The position numbers and the translations under genes are program-made. DNA of 64,000 nt from Pseudomonas tohonis (GTDB lineage Bacteria > Pseudomonadota > Gammaproteobacteria > Pseudomonadales > Pseudomonadaceae), in assembly GCF_012767755.2 (NCBI RefSeq), contig NZ_AP023189.1, forward strand, positions 5,086,001 through 5,150,000, in the 5' to 3' direction. Numbering within the stretch: position 1 is the first letter of the stretch; the number at the start of each line of letters is the position of its first letter. Positions 26,276 to 34,953 of the stretch are shown piece by piece. The notes beneath the pieces were generated by a model that searched no databases, had not been told where the DNA came from, and saw nothing but the letters and a program-made list of their open reading frames with translations.

Positions 26276-28261
26276 TCAGTTGCCGGGGTTCAGGTATGCG
26301 CCGCGGAAGTCGATCCAGCCGGCGCCGAAGACCAGCCGCGCCTTGACTTCCAGTCCGTCCACCTCGAAGCCCTCTCTGGTCTCAGTGAACACGCCTTCTT
26401 CGCCTTCCAGGTAGGCGTACTCGAAGGTGTCGATCAGACCCGGCTCAGTGAACAGGAACCACTGGTTGCCGGTGATACGGGCGTCGACGATCACGGTCAG
26501 CGAGGCGTTGCGGACGTCGTTGATGTCGGAGTTCTTGGCAGGGACGTACTGGGAGCTGGTGTACTGGAAGGCCTCCAGTTCCTTGTCCGGGCCAACCACC
26601 AGGTAGCGGGGCTCGGGGTTGAGGAACGCGCCAGCCTTGGACTTCTGCTTGCGCATGGCGGCGCGGGCAGCCCCCAAGGTGGTGGTGTTGATCGCGCCGC
26701 CGCTGGCCGCGATGTTGCCGTGGTCTGCCACGAAGATGGCCTTGCCATCGGTGAAGTTCGGGTTGGAAAGGATCAGGTTCCAGACCAGGTTGGACTCGGT
26801 CTGAGCCGCAGCCGCGCCGTATGCCTGGGGGATGCGAGTGAACGCGCTCAGGTCATCGTTGATGATGGCTTCCCAGGTGATCGCGATGATCTTGCCGAAC
26901 TTGGTGACGCGGATCGGCGCACCCTCTTCTTCCAGCTTGCCGTACTTGTACTCGCCGTGCTCCTTCACTTCTTCCAGCGCGGCGATATCGCCCAGCGCAG
27001 CACGGGTGACAGCGCGGAAGTCGGAAACGGTGGTCTTGCGGCCCAGGGGGCGCCAGGTCTGCGGGGCCTGGGCATAGGCGTCGCGCAGAGTGCGGTTGAC
27101 GGCGTTGCCGAGCAGGATCGGGAAGTCACTGGTGGAGTGCATGCCTGCAGTTCGGAAAGCCTGGCGATCGCAGCCCAGGGCCGCGCGGGCGATCTCGTGA
27201 GGCATCATGCCGCGAGTGGAACCGCCGACCGCCTCAATGGATTCGCGCGCCATGTCGAGCAGGCGCATGCCACGGAACTCGCGTCCCGTATCTTCCAGCT
27301 TGATGGCCGAGTTGCAGCGGTGCAGCAGGGCGTTCAGCATCGCGGCGCGTTTGGCGTCGATCAGATCTTGGTCGCGGGTGCCGGTGGGCAGAGTGTTGCG
27401 GGTGTCGGGCTGGTTCTTCTGCTGACGCTCGGCCAGCTTGTCGATCATGGCAGTGCTGGCGTCGGCCGGCGATACGCCGCGCTCGATCAGGTCTTCGGCG
27501 AAGTCGTCGTCCAGGCCGACTTTCTTGGCCATGGCGCGGATGGTGGTGCCGCGCTTGCGCTCGGCCTCGGCGGCCTCACGGCGGATCAGCTCTTCGGCCG
27601 CGCGTTTCTCTTCTTCGGTCATTTCGGTTTCCTCTTGGGGGTTGGCCACGGCGGCCGGTTGGGCGGCAGGCTCTTCAGCCTCCCGAGTTTCGAACAGGGT
27701 GTTGAAGCGCTGGCCTTCGTACTCGGCCGGGGTCTTGGCGCTGCGGATCTTGGCGCCGTCGTCGAAGCCGATCGGCACGATGGAGAGCTCCATGGGCTCC
27801 CAGTCCACCGCGCGGTAGATCGGCATGGTGTCGTCGCCGCCCTCGACCAGGACGTAGCGGTGCACGGTGTAGCCCACGCTGATGTTGCGCAGGATTCCGT
27901 CCTTCACGTCGCGGAACACCTCGTCGGCGTCCTCGCGCTTGCTGAAGCGCACCAGGGCGTGGCCTTCACCGTTCTCGAGCCAGGCCTTCTCGACCACGGC
28001 CAGCACGGAGCGCAGCTCCCACTGGTTGTGGGCGTTGAGGAGAGGGGCACCGTTGTTGAGGCGCTCCATCTTCACGGCCGAGTCGCTGACTTCCAGCTCC
28101 TCGAGGTAGTAACCCACGTCCCAGTTCCAGCGCCGGCCCTGGGCGCCGGTGGTCCACACCAGCTCAGCCGTGCGGGCCTCGATGTCGACCGTCTCCGGGC
28201 GCACCGCGGCGCGCAGCGTGAGCATGGGGGTCTCATGCGTCTTGTTCGTCGCCGGCTGCAT
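26276..28261 (-). CDS. Prohead protease - scaffold-like - major capsid protein fusion
   Basis: This 661-residue product joins three modules. Residues about 1-190 are a prohead serine protease-like domain (NGAPLLNAHNQWELRSVL). Residues about 200-300 are a charged, helical EEEKRAAEELIRREAAEAERKR-type linker with the make-up of a scaffold delta domain. Residues about 330-661 are an HK97-like major capsid protein (ARAALGDIAALEEVKEHGEY, SNPNFTDGKAIFVADHG). The start at 28261 has GGAGAAA upstream; 28225 (MLTLRAAVR) is a plausible alternative. The single frame implies self-processing during head maturation. Confidence 0.82.
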   Translation of the reverse strand: MQPATNKTHETPMLTLRAAVRPETVDIEARTAELVWTTGAQGRRWNWDVGYYLEELEVSDSAVKMERLNNGAPLLNAHNQWELRSVLAVVEKAWLENGEGHALVRFSKREDADEVFRDVKDGILRNISVGYTVHRYVLVEGGDDTMPIYRAVDWEPMELSIVPIGFDDGAKIRSAKTPAEYEGQRFNTLFETREAEEPAAQPAAVANPQEETEMTEEEKRAAEELIRREAAEAERKRGTTIRAMAKKVGLDDDFAEDLIERGVSPADASTAMIDKLAERQQKNQPDTRNTLPTGTRDQDLIDAKRAAMLNALLHRCNSAIKLEDTGREFRGMRLLDMARESIEAVGGSTRGMMPHEIARAALGCDRQAFRTAGMHSTSDFPILLGNAVNRTLRDAYAQAPQTWRPLGRKTTVSDFRAVTRAALGDIAALEEVKEHGEYKYGKLEEEGAPIRVTKFGKIIAITWEAIINDDLSAFTRIPQAYGAAAAQTESNLVWNLILSNPNFTDGKAIFVADHGNIAASGGAINTTTLGAARAAMRKQKSKAGAFLNPEPRYLVVGPDKELEAFQYTSSQYVPAKNSDINDVRNASLTVIVDARITGNQWFLFTEPGLIDTFEYAYLEGEEGVFTETREGFEVDGLEVKARLVFGAGWIDFRGAYLNPGN

Positions 28262-29738
28262 CTTCCGGTTTCTCCTTGGTGGTGTTGGTGGCAGCCGCTG
28301 CCGAACCGGCCGCGAGCACCTTGCGGGGGTCGCAGTCGAGGATCAGCCCGAGGTCGTCGAGCAGGGCGTTGGCGTCCTGGATGTTCTTGGCATGTGCCTG
28401 CGGGTCGGTGATGCCGAGCTCGCGCAGGGCATCCGGCCAGGTGACCAGGCCATTGCGCAGGCGCTGCTTCACGGCCTCGATCTCCGACTTCGGATCGACC
28501 ATCTCGCGGCGCGGTGGCGTCCACTCGGCTTTCACGTCCTCGAGCACGCCACCCGGCAGCAGGGCCTGAGCCTCCATGAACCAGGACCAAACGCCGACAC
28601 AGAGCTGAGGGATCAGCATCCGCCACTGCCACACGTCCACCCGGCGCGCGAAGTGCAGCCAGCCCATCCGGCCGCTGGAGAAGTTCACCCCCTTCAGGTC
28701 GCCGGTGGTGAGCTCGTAGGGAACCCCCAGGCCGACGGAGATGGCGTGAAGGCCTTGCCAGGCGTAGGAGTCGTAGCCGTTGAACGTTGGCGGCGTGCCG
28801 AAGCTGACGCTTTCGCCCTGCCCCAACTCCTGGATGATCCCTGGCTCTACCCGCTCAACCAGAGGCGGCGGCTTTCCGGTGCTCGCAGCATCATCCTTGT
28901 TGATGAAGGCGGCGAAGCAAGCGGCGATCTTCGCCTGCTCCATCACCGCATCTTCCATCTCGTCGAAGTTGCGCAGGCGCTGCATCACCGGCGCGAACCA
29001 GCTGTAGCCACGGGCCTGGCCAGGGCGCTTCGGCAGAAAGATGTGGATCACGTCCTCGGCCGGGATGCGGCGGGAGGTCGATGTGCGCCAGGCGTTGTTG
29101 GCGCCTGGGTGCTGATCGAAAAGCCAGTAGGCGACGCGCTTGCCGATGGGGCTGAACTCGATGCCCTGGATAATCTCGTTGGCGCCGTTGGGGCCGTGCT
29201 TCTCCTCGTCGAGGAAGTCGGCCTCCAGCACCTGCAGCTGCATCGGCACCGGCAGGCCATCCGAGGACTTGCGCCAGCGCCGGCGCACCAGCACCTCGCC
29301 GCCCTCGGGCACCGCTTCCATGATCTTGTGCTGAAGCCCATAGAAGTTCTCCAGGCCGTCGGCGTCGCAGAGCGTCTCCTCCCCCCAGGCCTTCCACAGG
29401 TCCATCAGCTTCTTGTTGGCGCGACCGGACTTCGCCATGGGGCGCGGGACGATGCCCGCGCCCACTACGTTGTCGGCGATGCCGGTGACGGCACGTTCGG
29501 CATAGGGGTTGTTCCGGCGAAGGTCGCGCGCGCGGTTGCGCAGGCGGGCCAGGGCCGGTCCGATCTCAGCGTTGGCGTCGGTGCTACTACTGCGCCAGCC
29601 ATCGTTGCGACGGCCCTTGGCAGCCCCTTCGAAGCGGCGCTCGAAGATGTCGATCTGCAGGTCGATCTTCTTTTTCCGCAGGCGAGCTTCTGCGCGTTTC
29701 GCGGCACGGCCGGGAAACAGGTTGTCCATGAAGCCCAT
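28233..29738 (-). CDS. Portal protein (lambda gpB-like)
   Basis: The 501-residue protein has lambda-family portal features: RARDLRRNNPYAERAVTGI and DNVVGAGIVPRP near the N-terminus, then DVIHIFLPKRPGQARGYSWF. It forms the dodecameric DNA gateway of the head. It lies between gpW and the capsid gene and overlaps the capsid gene's possible start by about 29 nt. Confidence 0.93.
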   Translation of the reverse strand: MGFMDNLFPGRAAKRAEARLRKKKIDLQIDIFERRFEGAAKGRRNDGWRSSSTDANAEIGPALARLRNRARDLRRNNPYAERAVTGIADNVVGAGIVPRPMAKSGRANKKLMDLWKAWGEETLCDADGLENFYGLQHKIMEAVPEGGEVLVRRRWRKSSDGLPVPMQLQVLEADFLDEEKHGPNGANEIIQGIEFSPIGKRVAYWLFDQHPGANNAWRTSTSRRIPAEDVIHIFLPKRPGQARGYSWFAPVMQRLRNFDEMEDAVMEQAKIAACFAAFINKDDAASTGKPPPLVERVEPGIIQELGQGESVSFGTPPTFNGYDSYAWQGLHAISVGLGVPYELTTGDLKGVNFSSGRMGWLHFARRVDVWQWRMLIPQLCVGVWSWFMEAQALLPGGVLEDVKAEWTPPRREMVDPKSEIEAVKQRLRNGLVTWPDALRELGITDPQAHAKNIQDANALLDDLGLILDCDPRKVLAAGSAAAATNTTKEKPEDAAGDEQDA

Positions 29739-29739
29739 G

Positions 29740-29943
29740 TCAGTAGCCTTTCGAGAAGGAGGCGTAGCGCCTGCCGCCGTTGTTATGGGAGTTCATGCCG
29801 AGCTCACCCTCCATCTGGCGGAGGATGCGCATCATCTCGTCCACGCTGCGGTAGGTAACGGCGCGATCGGCGTAACGCACCTGAAGCTCGCCGCCGGCCA
29901 GGGCGGCCTTCAGGGCTTCGTACTGCTCCAGGGTGTAGGCCAT
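29740..29943 (-). CDS. gpW-like head completion protein
   Basis: The 67-residue protein (MAYTLEQYEALKAALAGGEL) fits the gpW family, with VRYADRAVTYRSVDEMMRIL as the signature half. gpW stabilises packaged DNA below the portal. Its ATG overlaps the terminase stop as TGATG; the portal follows after 1 nt. Confidence 0.92.
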   Translation of the reverse strand: MAYTLEQYEALKAALAGGELQVRYADRAVTYRSVDEMMRILRQMEGELGMNSHNNGGRRYASFSKGY

Positions 29944-31898
29944 CAGTTCTTCTTCCAGTAGGAGGATTTGGCACGAGGCCGTTCTTCGGAGGTGTCCACT
30001 GCGGTCGCGCCACCGGGTTCGGGTTTAACGGCCAGAGCCTCAAGGTCCAAGCCGAAGCGCTGCTGGCTGATACGCAGAGCGGCGACAGCCAGGACAAAGC
30101 AGTCCAGCGCTTCGTTGCGCTTACCGCCGGCGTCCCAGCGAAGAACTCGCTTGCCCTTCGAAATCACAGCCTTCTTCTTCTCGGCGGTGAGCTGCTTCAA
30201 CTCGTCTTCGTCGCAGATGTCGTCGTTTGCGGGGAAGTGCACAGCTCCAGGTTGAGCCTCGCCGCTCCTCGACTTCGCCACGTCGATGGCGATACGCAGG
30301 CGGCTGTAGATCAGCTCCTTGGCGTTGTCGGTCCCGATCTCCGTCTTGTAGATGCGGTCCTTCTTCTTCCTTGGGAAGTTGGCGATCATCTTCCCGTAGG
30401 TGCTTGCGCCGAAGGTCGGGATTACCCACATGGCGCCATGCTTGCGGCTCTCTGCGGCAACCTCGTCGGAGTAGTGGCCGCCGGCGTCCCAGCACCAGCG
30501 CTCCACGCGCATCACCAGGCCGTCGGCTCGGGTGAACTGCTTGTGGATCTGAAGGCCGACCTTCCGGCGCAACTCCTCGCTGCCCGGGTCTCCGTTCAGG
30601 ATGAAGCGGTGCACCAGCCAAGATTCCTCGCCGGGCCCGAATGCCCACACCCGTCCTTCAAGGCGGTCGTCCTGGGTGTCGATTCCGCCCATGAGCGCAG
30701 TGGCCGCCATGGGAACCTCGGGGTACACCTCGCGGCGCCCATAGAGGAGCTCCCAATCAACCTTCTCGCCCTGGTCTTCCTCCCACACCTCGCCCAGCAC
30801 GGTGTTGACGAAGGTGATCAGCTTCTCGCGATCACCCTTGACCTTGAGCCAGTCCTCGACGATCTCGAGCCAGGTGGTGCGAGTGCTGTAGGCGGTCCAG
30901 ATGTGGAAGCTCACCGACTGCGGGGTGCCGCATGGCTCGTCGTCCTGGTCAAACCAGTCCATGCCGTCGCGGGTCCAGATGCCGGTCTTCTCGCAGATCC
31001 AGCGGCCTTTCTCGGAAGCCACCACCATCTGGTGGTGGTAGAACTCGCAGCCCTTGTGGGCGCACACGTACCAGGCCTTGCTGGCCTGGCCGAGCTTGTC
31101 GGTTTCCCACTTGATGCCGAAGGCGCAATCCTTGCCGCCCCACAGCAGCACCTGCTCACCGCCGCAGCATGGGCAGGCGATGTTGTAGCGCAGCAGGTGC
31201 GGCGACTCTTCAACGGCCTTGGTGATCTGGCACGGCCCGGCAATGCCCGGGGTCGAGCCACGGATGGACTTCGGGTTCGTCGCGCCCTGCAGGCGCCGGT
31301 CTCCGAGAGAAGTCGGAGAGCCCTCGCCCTCAATGCTGGCGTCGAACTTCGACAGCTCGTCGTAGATGACCTCGTCGGCCGACTTCTCGCGGTAGTTCCG
31401 CGCAGCCTTTCCGCCCAGGCACCACAGCATCTTCCGGTTTGCGAACCGCTTGGCATTGATGGTGTTGTCCGCATGCTTGCGGCCGAACCACGGAGCCAGC
31501 TCCAGAAGCAGGGGGGCGTCACGGATCAGGCCGTTGATGTGGCGCTTCGAGAACTCTTCGGAGTCAGGGTCGGTCGGGGTGTACGCCAGCACGTTGCGGC
31601 GCTTGTGCTGGATCTTGTAGCCGATATTCGCCACGAGCAGCTTGGTATAGCCGACGCGGGCGGACTTGATCAGGTTCAGCGTCCGGATCAGGTCGTTGCC
31701 CATGCAGTTCAGGATCGCCCGCTGCACGGGGTCGGTGATCCACTTGCCCTCCTGATAGGACGATTCGGCCGACATGTAGAAGCCGTTGTCGGCATCGGCC
31801 CATTCCACCGCAGTCTGAGGTGGCTCCTTGTAGAGCGGAGCGAGCCCGAGCTTGATCGCCTTGCGGAAGTTACTCAGCCAGGGACTCGAGGTACTCAT
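29943..31898 (-). CDS. Terminase large subunit (lambda gpA-like)
   Basis: This is the ATP-driven packaging motor and cos nuclease, 651 residues from 31898 (MSTSSPWLSNFRKAIKLGL). The longer frame uses a TTG inside the small-subunit gene and is less likely. The gpA family hallmarks RTLNLIKSARVGYTK (Walker-like), VIYDELSKFD (Walker B) and ACPCCGGEQ zinc-ribbon cysteines are present. A GpA-type motor predicts cos packaging. Confidence 0.94.
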   Translation of the reverse strand: MSTSSPWLSNFRKAIKLGLAPLYKEPPQTAVEWADADNGFYMSAESSYQEGKWITDPVQRAILNCMGNDLIRTLNLIKSARVGYTKLLVANIGYKIQHKRRNVLAYTPTDPDSEEFSKRHINGLIRDAPLLLELAPWFGRKHADNTINAKRFANRKMLWCLGGKAARNYREKSADEVIYDELSKFDASIEGEGSPTSLGDRRLQGATNPKSIRGSTPGIAGPCQITKAVEESPHLLRYNIACPCCGGEQVLLWGGKDCAFGIKWETDKLGQASKAWYVCAHKGCEFYHHQMVVASEKGRWICEKTGIWTRDGMDWFDQDDEPCGTPQSVSFHIWTAYSTRTTWLEIVEDWLKVKGDREKLITFVNTVLGEVWEEDQGEKVDWELLYGRREVYPEVPMAATALMGGIDTQDDRLEGRVWAFGPGEESWLVHRFILNGDPGSEELRRKVGLQIHKQFTRADGLVMRVERWCWDAGGHYSDEVAAESRKHGAMWVIPTFGASTYGKMIANFPRKKKDRIYKTEIGTDNAKELIYSRLRIAIDVAKSRSGEAQPGAVHFPANDDICDEDELKQLTAEKKKAVISKGKRVLRWDAGGKRNEALDCFVLAVAALRISQQRFGLDLEALAVKPEPGGATAVDTSEERPRAKSSYWKKN

Positions 31899-32415
31899 CA
31901 AGATATTCCGGGAGGTGCTCGCCAAGTTCGGCGGCAGCGTTGCGCGCCATGGCTAGCTCCCGCTCGAGCGACTCGAGGTGCCGGGAATCCATATCGGGGT
32001 GCTTGCGCCGCAACGTCTTGCTGACGGTATCCAGGATCGAACCGACCTGGGCGGCCAGCTTGACCAAGGCGAACGTGGCAAATGGGGCCGGGACAAGTTG
32101 CTTGTCCGTGACCAAGTTTTCCTTCTCTTTGGCGTCGGCCTGGGCGGCGGTAAGTCGCAACCGCTCGACGTTCAGTTTGTACTCGATCAGCGGATCTACA
32201 CCTTCGCCATCGACATGGCCAGGTTGTTGTTTCCGCAGTGCGTGTTGAACGCGGTTTTCAACCACATCTTGCACCAGATAGAAGGCCTCACGACCCATCC
32301 GGGCAACTGGCTCGACGCCCCATTTATCAAAGGCTTGCGGAGAAATCCCGAGGCTTGAAGCCATCTCGGATTTGTTCAAGCAGCCCCGAGGCTTGGTTGT
32401 TTCGTTTTTGGCCAT
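31870..32415 (-). CDS. Terminase small subunit (Nu1-like)
   Basis: The 181-residue protein starts at 32415 (MAKNETTKPRGCLNKSEMA). It begins with a winged-helix DNA-binding segment (KSEMASSLGISPQAFDKWG) like Nu1, followed by helical oligomerisation regions. It should bind cos DNA next to its own gene and recruit the large subunit, whose start overlaps this stop by 29 nt. Confidence 0.88.
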   Translation of the reverse strand: MAKNETTKPRGCLNKSEMASSLGISPQAFDKWGVEPVARMGREAFYLVQDVVENRVQHALRKQQPGHVDGEGVDPLIEYKLNVERLRLTAAQADAKEKENLVTDKQLVPAPFATFALVKLAAQVGSILDTVSKTLRRKHPDMDSRHLESLERELAMARNAAAELGEHLPEYLDEYLESLAE

Positions 32416-32527
32416 GACTAAACAACAACCAACCTCTGATTTTCGGTCATACATAGTGTGAAAGCGGGGCTCGAATTACCCTCATAGGCCACCCCGTCCG
32501 GGAGGACCCAAGACCCATAGGCCCAGC
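32416..32527. other. Candidate cos region upstream of terminase small subunit
   Basis: This 112-nt non-coding gap separates the gp10-like gene from the Nu1-like gene. In phages with a GpA/Nu1 motor the cos site lies just upstream of the small subunit. The gap contains GC-rich dyads around 32490-32515. No cut site can be pinned from sequence alone. Confidence 0.35.
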
Positions 32528-33316
32528 CTATCGACGCCGGGTGGCCATGGCCTGCGCCATCGCGAGTTCGAACTGTCGAGGCAACTCGCGCTGAGCCGTT
32601 CGCTCTGCGATCTCGAAGAAGTCGAGGGTCTTGCGATAGCGCGGCGTGCGCCCCGCGAAGGCCAGCACTACACGCAGCCCTGACCTGCCCGAGCCTGTGC
32701 GCTCCGCTACTGCAAACGGCTCACGCTTGGCGTTGTGCATGACGAAGTAGCGCTTGGCGTTGCCCTTGGCCCTGCTGCGCTTGCTGCCTGTGGCGTTGGC
32801 GCTGTAGCCCTCCTCAGTGAAGAGCGAGGCGCCGGAAATGATCTTGTTCAGCGTGCCCTTGGGGATGTTGCCGTAGGCATCCAGCTCCATTCGGTTTCCC
32901 GGAACGATGTACTGGCCCTGCTTCAGCACTCCCTTACGCCTGAGCATCTTCTCGATGCCCTTGTCGCTGCGAGGGCCGCCGTAGATCTCAGGGGTGAGCC
33001 AGGTTGATGCTGCCCTACCCTTACCCCATGCACCTTCACGTCCGACCACGTTGCCCTTGCCGTTCACGCCGCGGCCATCCTTGATCCATACCCGAGCCTC
33101 GAGCTTCTGCTTGGTGGCGGACTGAATGTAGAGGCTGTTGAGCGTGGCTGGCGTGGGCCTATCGAAAACCACACCCATCTCGGCGCGGATGTCCTCGGCC
33201 ACCACTTGGGCGGTACGCGTCAGGGCGAGAGCAGTGGCGAACGGGAGTTGATTGCGCTCCAGGTCCGTGAGCCGAGCCATCGCCTGGTCGAGACCAGTCG
33301 GCTTGACCGAAATCAT
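32528..33316 (-). CDS. Minor structural protein (gp10-like), unknown
   Basis: The 262-residue basic protein (MISVKPTGLDQAMARLTDLE) resembles HK97 gp10-type and related minor tail/neck proteins, with a long C-terminal ERTAQRELPRQFELAMAQAM helix. Its location upstream of terminase, away from the other neck genes, is unusual. It could be a tail-completion protein moved in this phage. Confidence 0.5.
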   Translation of the reverse strand: MISVKPTGLDQAMARLTDLERNQLPFATALALTRTAQVVAEDIRAEMGVVFDRPTPATLNSLYIQSATKQKLEARVWIKDGRGVNGKGNVVGREGAWGKGRAASTWLTPEIYGGPRSDKGIEKMLRRKGVLKQGQYIVPGNRMELDAYGNIPKGTLNKIISGASLFTEEGYSANATGSKRSRAKGNAKRYFVMHNAKREPFAVAERTGSGRSGLRVVLAFAGRTPRYRKTLDFFEIAERTAQRELPRQFELAMAQAMATRRR

Positions 33317-33319
33317 GGC

Positions 33320-33553
33320 CTACTCGATCTCCCGGCCAACCAGAAACATGAAGGTCGGCTCGGTACCCCGCATGGCATGGCACAGGCCTTCGACGTGATG
33401 CCACAGACTCATGAGCAGCTCGAGCGGCGCCCACTTGGTGGCGACCATGCAATTCCCATGAGGATCACCTACCCACACCGGGATGCCGTAGTACTTGCCG
33501 TGGTGGGTGAAACCAAGGCGCTTTGCCTCTTGGGCAGTCATATAGCCAAGCAT
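33320..33553 (-). CDS. Small late-operon protein, unknown
   Basis: The 77-residue protein (MLGYMTAQEAKRLGFTHHGK) is compact with no membrane segment and contains YYGIPVWVGDPHGNCMVATKW. It sits between the holin-region genes and the gp10-like gene with 3-nt spacings. It was not matched to a family; similar short proteins are common in Pseudomonas phages. Confidence 0.6.
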   Translation of the reverse strand: MLGYMTAQEAKRLGFTHHGKYYGIPVWVGDPHGNCMVATKWAPLELLMSLWHHVEGLCHAMRGTEPTFMFLVGREIE

Positions 33554-33555
33554 GA

Positions 33556-33849
33556 TCAGCTCCTTCTGCGTTCAGCACCGGTCCATCCCCACTCGTCGCG
33601 GAAGATGTGCCGGCGCTTAACGAACGCGAAGAGCAGCAGCCCCGAATGCACCAGGGCGCTATAGGGGTCGAAGTGCCAGGTTTTGATTGTCACGACCAGT
33701 CCGCCGAACGCACCGATGGCCACCAGGTAGAACGACAGGCACAGCACAGGATGCTCGTAGACGCTCACGGCGCGCAGGTAATCCAGCGCAGCCAGTACGA
33801 CCAGGATGCACAGCAGCGCAGCCAGGCCGATCAGCAAGGAGTTGATCAT
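33556..33849 (-). CDS. Membrane protein, second holin-region gene
   Basis: The 97-residue protein begins MINSLLIGLAALLCILVVLA and has three predicted transmembrane helices ending in a basic tail. It lies 2 nt after the first holin candidate. It may be the antiholin or an accessory holin. The longer open frame starting at 34197 is the antisense-like extension of the preceding gene and was not used. Confidence 0.6.
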   Translation of the reverse strand: MINSLLIGLAALLCILVVLAALDYLRAVSVYEHPVLCLSFYLVAIGAFGGLVVTIKTWHFDPYSALVHSGLLLFAFVKRRHIFRDEWGWTGAERRRS

Positions 33850-33851
33850 GG

Positions 33852-34160
33852 TCAGGTGCCTCTGGTGGGCGTGAACCGCTCCGCCGCGGCCTTGATGGCT
33901 GGGATGATGTTCATCGCCAGCAGGCCGATCAGAAAGGCCACACCGTTGCGGGAATCGGCGTCTGCCGGAAGCCCGAAGTAGTTGATGACGAAGTGCGTAG
34001 TGAATACAGCAGAGCCGAAGCCGGTGAGAACGGCCAGCCCAGCCTCCTTGCGAGTGAGCCCCTTCAGGAAGCTCAGCGAGAGCACGGCGCCAGCGAAGCC
34101 GGCGATCGCGACGCCATACTTGGCGAATACCGCACCCGCCGCAGTCGACGTCGGTTCCAT
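33852..34160 (-). CDS. Holin candidate
   Basis: The 102-residue protein starts at 34160, with GGAGAG upstream (MEPTSTAAGAVFAKYGVAIA). Two to three transmembrane segments and a charged C-terminus (KAAAERFTPTRGT) fit holins, which permeabilise the inner membrane and release the endolysin. It is the first gene after the late promoter and the two terminators, so it should be strictly late. Confidence 0.7.
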   Translation of the reverse strand: MEPTSTAAGAVFAKYGVAIAGFAGAVLSLSFLKGLTRKEAGLAVLTGFGSAVFTTHFVINYFGLPADADSRNGVAFLIGLLAMNIIPAIKAAAERFTPTRGT

Positions 34161-34173
34161 AGGTCTCTCCATG

Positions 34174-34195
34174 AATAAAAGGCCCCGGGCGGGGC
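34174..34195 (-). terminator. Second late-leader terminator
   Basis: GCCCC-GGGC-GGGGC forms a short stem followed on the minus strand by CCTTTTATT, only 14 nt upstream of the holin start. With the terminator at 34259 it forms a tandem block across the late leader. Confidence 0.6.
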
Positions 34196-34258
34196 AAGGG
34201 CGCTGCTGCTGATGAGGGGAGCAGCGCAGAGCAAGATGGGCGCTATGCGCCAGAAACG

Positions 34259-34288
34259 AAAAAGCCCCGGCAGGATGGCCAGGGCTTT
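34259..34288 (-). terminator. First late-leader terminator (tR'-like)
   Basis: AAAGCCC at 34261-34267 pairs with GGGCTTT at 34282-34288, and the loop is GC-rich. The minus-strand T run is five bases. It lies about 45 nt downstream of the inferred late promoter, so late genes would need antitermination, as with lambda Q. Confidence 0.75.
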
Positions 34289-34333
34289 GTCGGAGTCGGT
34301 CCTCGCAACGCGTAAGATCGACAGGATGGGTTT

Positions 34334-34362
34334 AATATCGCTCATGCGCTCACGGGTTGCAA
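34334..34362 (-). promoter_or_regulatory. Late promoter
   Basis: On the minus strand, TTGCAA (34362-34357), a 17-nt spacer and GATATT (34339-34334) form a plausible sigma70 promoter. It lies 5 nt after the stop of the Q-position gene. It faces the two tandem terminators and the holin and structural genes. The rest of 34163-34366 is untranslated leader. Confidence 0.6.
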
Positions 34363-34366
34363 CCCA

Positions 34367-34942
34367 CTACGCAGCTTCCGTGAACAGCACCCCTTCTGCC
34401 TCCAGAATCTCACCTGCGGCGATGAGCGCCTCCTCCACCATCTCATCCAGACGCTTGCGGACATCTCCCCTCCAGCGCCGGCGAGTTTGCTCGGGCCTGG
34501 CGTCCAGATCCCAAGTGTTCATGTCGTAGAAGCTCTTGGGCAGCACGATCATGTCGCACGAACGCTTACCATCCACACCTTTCATTTGCGGGATGGCCCA
34601 TGCCGTCACCGCCTTCTGAACGAACAGCTTCGGCGCGTGGCTCGGGATCAGCGGGCAGAGCCGCCCGATAGCAGCCACCTTCCTTCCCTTGTGGGTGCCG
34701 TACCGAGCGGCAAGTACATCCCAGTGTCTGGGTTTGAGCTGACTGTGCAGGCGGGCAAATACCCAGCAGTCCACGTCGGTTCGGTTCAGGCCAGCTCCAT
34801 CGGTGCCCATCAGCGTGGCGAAGTCGTGCCCATCCTCGTGGCCAGGCCTATAGAGCTTCTGCCATGCCTGTTTGGCCGTGTTGTCGATCGTTTCAGCCGC
34901 GAGAGCGGAAACCACCGCGGCGAGTACTGATGCGTAAACCAT
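34367..34942 (-). CDS. Q-position protein (possible late antiterminator), unknown family
   Basis: The 191-residue protein starts at 34942 (MVYASVLAAVVSALAAETID). It contains a conserved-looking core, QMKGVDGKRSCDMIVLPKSF and TWDLDARPEQTRRRWR. It is the last gene of the early minus-strand operon, directly before the late promoter and its terminators, exactly where lambdoid Q genes sit. No zinc-finger was seen. The antiterminator role is inferred from position only. Confidence 0.5.
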   Translation of the reverse strand: MVYASVLAAVVSALAAETIDNTAKQAWQKLYRPGHEDGHDFATLMGTDGAGLNRTDVDCWVFARLHSQLKPRHWDVLAARYGTHKGRKVAAIGRLCPLIPSHAPKLFVQKAVTAWAIPQMKGVDGKRSCDMIVLPKSFYDMNTWDLDARPEQTRRRWRGDVRKRLDEMVEEALIAAGEILEAEGVLFTEAA

Positions 34943-34953
34943 GGTCTTCCCCC

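Noticed and set aside
31899..31925. Longer N-terminus for the terminase large subunit
   Set aside because: Would need a TTG start within the small-subunit gene; the ATG at 31898 fits the family.
26720..32024. Long plus-strand frames opposite capsid, portal and terminase
   Set aside because: Products are low-complexity and lack domains; the minus-strand genes are clear.
34073..34345. 90-codon minus-strand frame across the late leader
   Set aside because: It spans two terminators and overlaps the holin gene in another frame; more likely untranslated leader.
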